From Trueperaceae bacterium (lineage in GTDB: Bacteria; Deinococcota; Deinococci; Deinococcales; Trueperaceae), in assembly GCA_007130445.1 (NCBI GenBank), contig SLSM01000397.1:1-12012 (forward strand): 12,012 nt of DNA, read 5' to 3'. Made by a program: the position numbers and the translations under genes. Under the pieces are notes generated by a model. That model did no database searches, had not been told where the DNA came from, and saw nothing but the letters and a program-made list of their open reading frames with translations. This document shows positions 1-5,548 of this stretch, piece after piece (position 1 is the first letter of the stretch; the number at the start of each line of letters is the position of its first letter).

Positions 1-282
1 GCGGTGCTCGACGAGCTGCGCCCGCGCGGCGCCCCGCACGCGCGCCTGATCACCTTCGTGCGCGACCGGCCGGGGCACGACTTCCGATACGCCATCGACG
101 CGTCGAGCGCCCGCGAGGGCCTCGGTTGGGTGCCCGAGCACGCGTTCGACGACGGCATCGCGGCCACGGTCGAGTGGTACCTCGACAACCTCGACTGGTG
201 CGAGCGCCGCCTCGGCAGCGGCTACGGCCTCGAGCGCTTGGGCGTGGGGCGCGAGGCACCGGCCACGGAGCGCGCCACGTGA
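1..282 (+). CDS. rfbB: dTDP-glucose 4,6-dehydratase, C-terminal fragment (gene continues upstream of window)
   Basis: Only the last 93 residues are present, because the gene enters from the left edge. The segment carries the RfbB/RmlB tail signature: ITFVRDRPGHDFRYAID, then LGWVPEHAFDDGI and ATVEWYLDNLDWCERR. In the family this short-chain dehydrogenase/reductase enzyme converts dTDP-glucose to dTDP-4-keto-6-deoxyglucose in the cytoplasm. The NAD-binding Rossmann part and the catalytic Tyr-Lys lie outside the window and cannot be checked. Its TGA stop overlaps the GTG start of rfbA by four bases (GTGA at 279-282), so the two genes are almost certainly one operon making the same nucleotide sugar. 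Family assignment is strong; activity is inferred. Confidence 0.93.
   Translation, partial: AVLDELRPRGAPHARLITFVRDRPGHDFRYAIDASSAREGLGWVPEHAFDDGIAATVEWYLDNLDWCERRLGSGYGLERLGVGREAPATERAT
267..270 (+). promoter_or_regulatory. Shine-Dalgarno-like site for rfbA
   Basis: GGAG lies eight bases before the GTG at 279, inside the rfbB coding end. It supports GTG 279 as the rfbA start, together with the fit of the resulting N-terminus to the family. Confidence 0.55.
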
Positions 283-1160
283 TCCGCAAGGGCATCGTGC
301 TCGCCGGCGGCAGCGGCACGCGCTTGCATCCTGCCACCCGCGCGATCAGCAAGCAGTTGCTGCCCGTGTTTGATAAGCCGATGGTCTACTACCCGCTCAC
401 GACGCTGATGCTGGCCGGCATCCGCGACGTGCTCGTGATCAGCACGCCGCACGACCTGCCGCTGTTCGAGCGCCTGCTCGGCGACGGCGCCGCCTGGGGC
501 ATGCGCCTCGCCTACGCCGAGCAGCCTCGGCCCGAGGGGATCGCACAGGCGTTCCTGATCGGCGAGTCGTTCCTGGCCGGCGAGGGCACGGCGCTGGTGC
601 TGGGCGACAACCTCTTCTTCGGGTACGGCTTCAGCGCCATGCTGGCGCGCGCCGTGTCGCGCGACGAAGGCGCCACCGTGTTCGGGTACGCGGTGGCCGA
701 TCCACAGCGCTACGGCGTGATCGGCTTCGACGACGACGGCCGCGTGCACTCGATCGAGGAGAAGCCGGAGCGTCCGCGCTCGAACGTGGCCGCCACCGGC
801 CTCTACGTCTACGACCACCATGTCACCGAGCACGCGCGCGCCCTCGCCCCATCCGACCGCGGCGAGCTCGAGATCAGCGACCTCAACACGCGCTACCTGC
901 GCGCCGGCACACTGCACCTGGAACGGCTCGGTCGCGGCTTCGCATGGCTCGACACCGGCACGCACGAGAGCCTGATGCAGGCGTCCGCCTTCGTCCAGAC
1001 GGTCGAGGCACGACAGGGCCTCTTGGTCGGTTGCCCCGAGGAGGTCGCCTGGCGCCAGGGCTGGATCGACGACGCGCAGCTGCGCGCCCTGGCCGAGCCC
1101 CTGGCGAACGCGCCCTACGGTCGCTCGCTGCTCCGCCTGCTCGACGACGGCGCCGCTTGA
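279..1160 (+). CDS. rfbA: Glucose-1-phosphate thymidylyltransferase
   Basis: The 293-residue product matches the usual RfbA/RmlA length of about 290. In this family it joins glucose-1-phosphate and dTTP to give dTDP-glucose and pyrophosphate, the first step of the dTDP-rhamnose pathway. The nucleotide-binding loop GGSGTRL is at residues 10-16, followed by K25 in ISKQLLPVFDKPM. The metal-binding aspartate is D110 in VLGDNLFFG. EEKPERPRSNVAATGLYVYD, typical of the sugar-binding half, is also present. The GTG start at 279 was chosen because translation from there begins MIRKGIVLAGG, as in homologues; more upstream starts would add an arginine-rich tail that is only rfbB out of frame. The stop overlaps the next gene's TTG start (TTGA, 1157-1160). 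rfbC and rfbD do not follow it, so they must lie elsewhere if rhamnose is made. Confidence 0.96.
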   Translation: MIRKGIVLAGGSGTRLHPATRAISKQLLPVFDKPMVYYPLTTLMLAGIRDVLVISTPHDLPLFERLLGDGAAWGMRLAYAEQPRPEGIAQAFLIGESFLAGEGTALVLGDNLFFGYGFSAMLARAVSRDEGATVFGYAVADPQRYGVIGFDDDGRVHSIEEKPERPRSNVAATGLYVYDHHVTEHARALAPSDRGELEISDLNTRYLRAGTLHLERLGRGFAWLDTGTHESLMQASAFVQTVEARQGLLVGCPEEVAWRQGWIDDAQLRALAEPLANAPYGRSLLRLLDDGAA

Positions 1161-2083
1161 GCGACGCGACCACGCGCGACGCGGCCACGCGCGACCACCG
1201 GCCGATCAGCCGCCGCCGCTTCCTGCGCCTGGCGACCGCAGCCACCGCCGCCACCGCGGCCACGCTGCTCGCGGCCGGCGGGGTGGCGCAGGCGTACGGC
1301 GAGGCGGTCGTCGAGTCGATCGAGCTGCGACTCGCCGGGCTGACGCGAACGACGCGCATCGCCTTCCTGGCCGACCTCCACGTCGGGCCCTTCGTGCGGC
1401 GTGGTTCGCTGACGCGCTGGTTCGACGCCGCGCTCGCCACGCGACCCGACCTGATCGCCCTCGGCGGCGACATCGTCGATCAGCGCGCACCGCGCGACCT
1501 CGGCCCGCTCTTCGAGGAGATCGAACGCCTCGTCGGCTCCGCCCGAGCCGACGCAGGCCGGGGCGGCGTCGGCTCGGACCGAGACGACGCGGTCGGCGCA
1601 CCGCTCGTCGTCGCCGTCCTCGGCAACCACGAGTACCGGCGCTTCCGCCAGCCGCGCCCCTTCCTGAACGACCTGCGGGCGCTCGGCGTCACCACGCTCG
1701 TCAACGAGGGCACCCTGCTCGACGGTGGTCTCTACCTCGCCGGCGCCGACGACCACCGCCACGGCCGTCCCGACCTGCGCGCCACCCTCGCCGCGCGGCC
1801 CGCCGGCGCTCCAACGGTGCTGCTCTCGCACAACCCCGACCTGCTGCCCATGGTGCCCACGGACGTCGACCTCACGCTGTGCGGCCACACGCACGGCGGG
1901 CAGGTGCGGCTGCCCGGCATCGGGCCGGTCGTCACGTCGTCCACCTACGGGCGCCGCTTCGCGGCGGGCATGGTGCGCGGACCTGCGCTGGGGTACGTGT
2001 CACGTGGGCTCGGCGTGGGCTACCTCCCGATTCGCTGGGACTGCCCACCTGAGGTGACGGTGGTGACGCTGCGGGCCGCGTGA
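1157..2083 (+). CDS. Tat-exported calcineurin-like metallophosphoesterase (YkuE-like)
   Basis: The product has 308 residues and all five blocks of the binuclear-metal phosphoesterase fold: DLH (D73, H75), GGD (103-105), GNHE (156-159), SH (H225) and GHTH (243-246). The N-terminus has a twin-arginine motif, SRRRFLRL at 18-25, followed by an Ala/Thr-rich hydrophobic stretch with a repeating AAT unit, so export by the Tat system is likely. TTG at 1157 is the only plausible start. It overlaps the rfbA stop (TTGA), and the next in-frame GTG lies after the signal. The known relative YkuE of Bacillus is Tat-exported and wall-associated; related membrane enzymes hydrolyse UDP-linked lipid precursors. 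The substrate here is unknown. A Gly/Asp-rich insert at about 128-148 precedes GNHE. Coupling to rfbA hints at an envelope-glycan role, but this is inference. Confidence 0.9.
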   Translation: MSDATTRDAATRDHRPISRRRFLRLATAATAATAATLLAAGGVAQAYGEAVVESIELRLAGLTRTTRIAFLADLHVGPFVRRGSLTRWFDAALATRPDLIALGGDIVDQRAPRDLGPLFEEIERLVGSARADAGRGGVGSDRDDAVGAPLVVAVLGNHEYRRFRQPRPFLNDLRALGVTTLVNEGTLLDGGLYLAGADDHRHGRPDLRATLAARPAGAPTVLLSHNPDLLPMVPTDVDLTLCGHTHGGQVRLPGIGPVVTSSTYGRRFAAGMVRGPALGYVSRGLGVGYLPIRWDCPPEVTVVTLRAA

Positions 2084-2130
2084 CCGGGCGCGGTGAGCGG
2101 GCGGTGTGGGCGGGCCGTGCAGGGCGCGCC

Positions 2131-3579
2131 TCAGCGGCCGGCCGCCATCCTGCGGAGGTGTGGCCGCGCGAAGCGCAGTGGCCCCACGATGACGGCGATC
2201 ACCAGGGCCGCCGCGCCCGCCGCCATGTCGAATGCCAAGCGAGCGGCGCTCGGCCAACCGCCGTGCGCCGCCAGAGCGTCAGCGCCGGCGACCGCGGCCG
2301 CCGTGAGGACCGCGGCCACGACGGGTGCCGCGTACGCGCGGATCGCCGTCGTCCGGTCGGGGCGCAACCAGCGCGCGGTCGCGATCGCGAAGGCCACGAA
2401 GCGCAGGGTCTCACAGGCCACCAGAGCGAACGCGACGACGGCGATCCCGTACGGCATCGCGACGGCGAGCGCCCCGATCAGCGCGATCAGGTAGACGCTC
2501 TGGACGAGCAACCGCGGCCGCATCCGGTCGAGCGCGCCCCAGGCGGTGGCCGTGATCATCGAGAGCATGTGCAGCGGCGCAGCGATGGCGAGGATCGCGA
2601 AGACCGGTGCTGCCTCCGCCCACGTCGGGCCGAGGACGACGTCCACGACCACGGGTGCGGCGATCGCTGCGCCGACACCGAGCGGCAGCAGTGCCGCCGC
2701 TGCGAGGGCGACGGCACCGTAATACGTCCGCCTGCTCGCGTCGAGGTCGTCCTGCATGCGCGCCAGGGATGGGAACAGGACCCGCACGAGCCCGAACGCC
2801 AGGTGGTGTACGGGGATCCGGATGAGCAGCGAGGCGCGGTCGTAGATGCCGAGCAGGGCGGGCGAGAGCGCCCGTCCGATCATCAGCGTGTCGAGCTGCT
2901 GCGCCAGGAACTCCACGAACCCGGTCAGCGAGGCGACCGAACCGAACGACCACAGGCTCCTGAAGGCGCGCCAGCGCAGGGTCGGGCGCAGTGCATGACG
3001 CGCGAACACGTTGAAGAGGACGAGGTGGACGAGGGATTGCGTCAACACGCTCGCGACCAGGCTCCACACGCCCCAACCGGCGATGGCGACGGCGACGCCG
3101 ATCACGAGGTAGCCGACGAGGTAGCCGGTCGTCTCCGCGACGGCGATGGCGCGGAAGGCGAGGCGCCGGTGGAGCAGCGCCTCGGCGGTGGTCGAGGCCG
3201 CCAGCAGCACCACACTCCCTGCCAGCACGCTCAAGACGGCTGCCAGCTGCGGGTCGCCGAACACGCGCGCCACGAGCGGCGCCGACACGTGCACGAGCGC
3301 GGCGAACGCGAGGCCCAATGCGAGCGACGCCGTGAAGGCGGCTCGGATCTCGACGGCGTCGAGCTGACGGCGCTGGATGAGCGCCAGGCTGAGTCCGTGC
3401 TGGGCGACGTAGCGCGCCAGGTTGAGCACGACCAGCGCCAACGCGAAGGTGCCGAACGCCGCAGGCTCCAGCAGCCGGGCCATGATCGCCGTGTAGAGGA
3501 GTTGGGCGAGCACCACCACGCCCGTGCGTGCGTAGTCCCAGCGCAGCCCGCGTATCGCGAGACGCGCGAGGCCATTCAC
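2131..3579 (-). CDS. Wzx/WzxC-type polysaccharide flippase
   Basis: The 482-residue, strongly hydrophobic protein has alternating membrane segments throughout, consistent with the 12-14 helices of the MOP/polysaccharide-exporter superfamily. Its N-terminal third has the characteristic pattern YTAIMARLLEPAAFGTFA, then RYVAQHGLSLALIQRR, as in WzxC/TuaB-like members. Members move lipid-linked saccharide units from the inner to the outer leaflet of the cytoplasmic membrane. An in-frame GTG at 3636 would add 19 polar residues (MLGSSRCSSRPSV...). GTG 3579 is preferred because it gives MNGLARLAIRGLRWDYARTG just before the first helix, and because it overlaps by GTGA the stop of a small leader ORF with its own promoter-like box. 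The gene is convergent with the phosphoesterase (47-base gap) and divergent from a GT2. Family call is strong; the substrate is unknown. Confidence 0.9.
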   Translation of the reverse strand: MNGLARLAIRGLRWDYARTGVVVLAQLLYTAIMARLLEPAAFGTFALALVVLNLARYVAQHGLSLALIQRRQLDAVEIRAAFTASLALGLAFAALVHVSAPLVARVFGDPQLAAVLSVLAGSVVLLAASTTAEALLHRRLAFRAIAVAETTGYLVGYLVIGVAVAIAGWGVWSLVASVLTQSLVHLVLFNVFARHALRPTLRWRAFRSLWSFGSVASLTGFVEFLAQQLDTLMIGRALSPALLGIYDRASLLIRIPVHHLAFGLVRVLFPSLARMQDDLDASRRTYYGAVALAAAALLPLGVGAAIAAPVVVDVVLGPTWAEAAPVFAILAIAAPLHMLSMITATAWGALDRMRPRLLVQSVYLIALIGALAVAMPYGIAVVAFALVACETLRFVAFAIATARWLRPDRTTAIRAYAAPVVAAVLTAAAVAGADALAAHGGWPSAARLAFDMAAGAAALVIAVIVGPLRFARPHLRRMAAGR

Positions 3580-3644
3580 GCCGTGCCGTACCGTAGCGAC
3601 CGACGGTCGAGAGGAACACCGTGACGATCCGAGCACCCGCGCAT
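3576..3644 (-). CDS. Putative 22-residue leader ORF upstream of the flippase
   Basis: On the minus strand, TATGAT is followed by six bases and then ATG at 3644. This is the spacing expected for a leaderless mRNA that starts on the A of the start codon. The ORF has 22 codons, starts MRGCSDRHGV and ends LRYGTA, and its TGA (3576-3578) overlaps the GTG at 3579 of the flippase as GTGA. The same 4-base overlap joins other gene pairs in this window. It could be a leader whose translation delivers ribosomes to the flippase start, which has no clear Shine-Dalgarno site. The peptide resembles nothing I recognise and may have no function itself. The alternative is that the flippase simply starts at GTG 3636, in which case this ORF is accidental. 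Confidence 0.4.
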   Translation of the reverse strand: MRGCSDRHGVPLDRRSLRYGTA

Positions 3645-3650
3645 CCAGTG

Positions 3651-3656
3651 ATCATA
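3651..3656 (-). promoter_or_regulatory. Candidate -10 box (TATGAT) for flippase transcript
   Basis: TATGAT on the minus strand matches five of six bases of TATAAT and sits exactly six bases before ATG 3644. It is the main AT-rich patch in a very GC-rich region. No TTGACA-like -35 is visible at 16-18 bases upstream. The arrangement suggests a leaderless transcript. Confidence 0.42.
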
Positions 3657-3660
3657 AGGA
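3656..3660 (+). promoter_or_regulatory. Shine-Dalgarno-like AAGGA before the GT2 leader ORF
   Basis: AAGGA lies ten bases upstream of ATG 3671. It is a good ribosome-binding match for the 7-codon ORF and poorly placed (30 bases away) for the GT2 GTG at 3691. It also overlaps by one base the opposite-strand TATGAT box. Confidence 0.35.
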
Positions 3661-3670
3661 ACGGGCACCC

Positions 3671-3694
3671 ATGCCAGCCGTGAGCCGTCGGTGA
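3671..3694 (+). CDS. Putative 7-residue leader ORF upstream of the GT2 gene
   Basis: ATG 3671 encodes MPAVSRR and stops at TGA 3692-3694, which overlaps the GTG start (3691) of the glycosyltransferase gene as GTGA. AAGGA ten bases upstream is the best Shine-Dalgarno match in the region, while GTG 3691 itself lacks a convincing one. The arrangement mirrors the leader ORF of the divergent flippase and suggests translation of the GT2 by termination and reinitiation. Seven codons are easily produced by chance, so confidence is low. Confidence 0.3.
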   Translation: MPAVSRR

Positions 3695-4518
3695 GCGGTC
3701 CGCACCTGAGCGTCGTCGTGCCGACGCGCGACAACGCCCGCACCATCGCTGCCTGTCTGGCGAGCGTCCGCGACACCACCACGGTCCCGTTCGAACTCCT
3801 GGTGGTCGACAACGCCTCCTCGGACGGCACGCCGGCCATCGCGGAGCGTGCCGGAGCCAGGGTGATCGCTGCGGGACCGGAGCGTTCCGCCCAACGCAAC
3901 GAGGGCCTACACCAGGCCACGGGCGACGTGGTCGCCTTCCTGGACAGCGACATGGTGGCAACGGAGGGCCTCCTGGACGAGGCGACCGCGTTGATCGCCG
4001 ACGGCCATCAGGCGGTGATCCTGAGCGAGGCGAGCATCGGCGTGGGGTACTGGGCGCGCGTGCGCCGCCTGGAGCGCTCGTGCTACCTCGGCGACGACGC
4101 CATCGAGGCGGCCCGCGTCTTCTCGAGGCGCACGCTGAACGACGTCGGCGGCTTCGACGAAGCGCTGTCGGCCTTCGAGGACTGGGACCTGACCGCCCGC
4201 GTTCGGGCGGCCGGCGCCAGGGTCGCGCGCACCACGCGGATCGTCCTGCACGACGAGGGGAGGCTCACGTTCCGCTCGGCGGTCTCCCGCAAGGCGGGCT
4301 ATGGCGCCTGGCTCGAGGCCTACCGCGCGCGGCACCCTGAGCTCGCCGCCCGGCAGCTCTCTCCTCTCCGGCGACTCGCCGCGTACGCAGCGCACGCGCC
4401 GCGCCTCGCGCGAGCACCGCTGGCCACAGCGGGCCTGGTCGTCCTGAAGGCCGCCGAGGCCGCCGCCGCCGCGACGGCGGCACGGGGCGGCGCAGGCGAA
4501 GCCGACCCGAACTCGTGA
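3691..4518 (+). CDS. Family 2 glycosyltransferase
   Basis: The product has 275 residues with a GT-A fold. LSVVVPTRDNARTI opens the fold, VVDNASSDGT (38-47) is the nucleotide-binding region, QRNEGL is at 68-73, the metal-binding DSD is at 85-87, and the catalytic-base region FEDWD is at 162-166, preceded by DVGGFDEAL. These enzymes transfer a sugar from a nucleotide donor, usually on the cytoplasmic face. The C-terminus (about 230-265) is Ala-rich and mildly hydrophobic and could be a membrane anchor, but this is weak. GTG 3691 is chosen because the family N-terminus follows at once; ATG 3671 is out of frame. The gene is divergent from the flippase, so the pair probably serves the same glycan pathway. 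Donor and acceptor cannot be told from sequence. Confidence 0.9.
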   Translation: MSGPHLSVVVPTRDNARTIAACLASVRDTTTVPFELLVVDNASSDGTPAIAERAGARVIAAGPERSAQRNEGLHQATGDVVAFLDSDMVATEGLLDEATALIADGHQAVILSEASIGVGYWARVRRLERSCYLGDDAIEAARVFSRRTLNDVGGFDEALSAFEDWDLTARVRAAGARVARTTRIVLHDEGRLTFRSAVSRKAGYGAWLEAYRARHPELAARQLSPLRRLAAYAAHAPRLARAPLATAGLVVLKAAEAAAAATAARGGAGEADPNS

Positions 4519-4559
4519 GCCCACGTACGAGGCGCACCCATCCACGACACCGCAACCCG

Positions 4560-4565
4560 TAGCAT
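4560..4565 (+). promoter_or_regulatory. Candidate leaderless -10 box (TAGCAT) for the SLH-collagen gene
   Basis: TAGCAT fits TANNNT and lies exactly six bases before ATG 4572, the position expected if transcription starts on the start codon. There is no Shine-Dalgarno match before this ATG and no evident -35. The gene can therefore be expressed apart from the GT2 that ends 53 bases upstream. Confidence 0.45.
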
Positions 4566-4571
4566 GCGCTC

Positions 4572-5483
4572 ATGCACCAACGCGAGCAACCCCAACGACG
4601 GACGCCCCGCCGCCAGCCAGCAGCCGCCCCACGGTGGTGGCGTTGGCCGTCAGCCGCTGCCGTGGTCGCGTGCATCGCGCTCCACGGTGTGGCCTGGTCG
4701 CAGGGCGACGCCTGGCGACAAGAGGCGGTCGACGTCCTCGCCACCGCCGACATCCCCACGGCGTTTCCCACCGGCGCGTTCCTCAGCGACGAGCCGTTGA
4801 CCGGGTACCAACTCGCCTACATGGTGGCGGCGATGGCCGGCCGACTTGCAGAGCGGAGCGCATGCCCGGTGCTGCCTCTCGTCGCAGGCGCCGGCTTCGA
4901 CGACGTGCCGAGCGGTCACTGGGCCGCCGACGCGGTCGCGCTCGTGGCCGGGCTCGACGTCATGGACGCGTTCCCGGACGGTCGCTTCGAGGGCGACACC
5001 TTCCTCTCGGGGTTCCAGACGGCGCTCCTGATGAGTCGCCTGGTCGCGCTCCTGGACGCGGCCGTGGAGTGTGGCCAGGCCTCGCTGGGCGGGCGCATGC
5101 ACGAGGTCGAGACCGGGTTCGCCGAGGTCCTCACCGCGGTGGCGTCCGGTGCGCTGCAGGGCCCCCCCGGGCCACCGGGACCCGCCGGTCAGGACGGGGA
5201 ACCAGGACCGGCCGGCGCGGTTGGCCCCGCGGGACCGGCCGGCCCGCCGGGTGCGGACGGCGCGACCGGGCCGCCGGGTCTGCCCGGTCCGACCGGCGCG
5301 AGCGGCCCGATGGGTCCCGCCGGTGAGCCCGGCCTCGACGGCCCACCCGGGCCGATGGGGCCTCGCGGTGAGCGCGGCTTCCCGTGCTGGGACCGCAACA
5401 TGAACGGGATCGACGATCCCGAAGAGGACATCAACCTCGACGGCCAGTTCACGGTCGAGGACTGCATCCCGCTCGTCGACTGA
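4572..5483 (+). CDS. Secreted SLH-domain, collagen-like protein with C-terminal Ca-binding-type loops
   Basis: The 303-residue protein has four parts. Residues 1-43 form a signal peptide with a long basic n-region (RR at 9-10 and 13-14), a hydrophobic core at 27-41 and a likely cut after AWS (43). Residues 47-165 hold a degenerate SLH-like unit (LATADIPTAFPTGAFL, then LTGYQLAYMV) and a recognisable SLH domain (FDDVPSGHWAADAV at 109-122, AFPDGRF at 133-139). Residues 197-271 contain 25 uninterrupted Gly-X-Y triplets rich in Pro. Residues 272-298 lie between two cysteines and carry two dockerin-like calcium loops, DRNMNGIDDPEE and DINLDGQFTVED. SLH domains bind secondary wall polymers, so this is probably a wall-anchored surface protein with a collagen triple-helix stalk. 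A trimer is expected from Gly-X-Y biology but is not shown here. Convergent with the GT4 gene. Confidence 0.92.
   Translation: MHQREQPQRRTPRRQPAAAPRWWRWPSAAAVVACIALHGVAWSQGDAWRQEAVDVLATADIPTAFPTGAFLSDEPLTGYQLAYMVAAMAGRLAERSACPVLPLVAGAGFDDVPSGHWAADAVALVAGLDVMDAFPDGRFEGDTFLSGFQTALLMSRLVALLDAAVECGQASLGGRMHEVETGFAEVLTAVASGALQGPPGPPGPAGQDGEPGPAGAVGPAGPAGPPGADGATGPPGLPGPTGASGPMGPAGEPGLDGPPGPMGPRGERGFPCWDRNMNGIDDPEEDINLDGQFTVEDCIPLVD
5160..5384 (+). repeat. Collagen-like Gly-X-Y coding repeat (25 triplets)
   Basis: Twenty-five consecutive codons of phase G-X-Y encode residues 197-271 of the SLH-collagen protein. GPP, GPA and GPM triplets dominate, and acidic or basic residues (Asp, Glu, Arg) occur in several triplets. 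At DNA level it is a degenerate 9-base GC-rich repeat that includes a run of seven C at 5162-5168, so it is a place where copy number could vary between strains. Confidence 0.93.
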
Positions 5484-5503
5484 CGGTGAGGATGGGCGTG
5501 GTG

Positions 5504-5521
5504 CGCCACCGATCGGTGGCG
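5504..5521. terminator. Perfect 18-base palindrome between convergent genes, candidate bidirectional terminator
   Basis: CGCCACCGATCGGTGGCG is its own reverse complement. As RNA from either strand it gives a 7-bp stem with a GATC loop. It sits in the 65-base gap between the stop codons of two convergent genes, where a shared terminator is expected. No U-run follows on either side, so a classical intrinsic terminator is not proven; a protein-binding site is the alternative. Confidence 0.45.
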
Positions 5522-5548
5522 TTCGGGGCGTGCCACCGCACGGCCGCG

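Noticed and set aside
1223..1275. Repeating Ala-Ala-Thr codons in the phosphoesterase signal region as a DNA repeat or insertion
   Set aside because: It is simply the low-complexity hydrophobic core of the Tat signal; the units are not exact at DNA level.
2084..2130. Terminator hairpin between the convergent phosphoesterase and flippase genes
   Set aside because: I found only a short GGCGCGCC palindrome and no stable stem with loop or U-run in this 47-base gap.
2080..3624. Plus-strand open frame of 514 codons opposite the flippase gene
   Set aside because: Low-complexity charged translation, no family features, and full overlap with a clear membrane-protein gene on the other strand.
3580..3636. 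GTG 3636 as the flippase start
   Set aside because: It would add 19 polar, Ser/Arg-rich residues before the usual family N-terminus and has no binding site or well-placed promoter. GTG 3579 fits better, though 3636 cannot be excluded.
2411..3961. Minus-strand open frame overlapping the flippase in another frame and running into the GT2 region
   Set aside because: Arg/Pro/Ala-rich composition typical of an out-of-frame read; the flippase frame has the family motifs.
5162..5168. Run of seven C at the start of the Gly-X-Y region as a phase-variation switch
   Set aside because: Seven bases is short for contingency tracts and arises naturally from adjacent Pro codons in a GC-rich genome. There is no sign of a disrupted frame.
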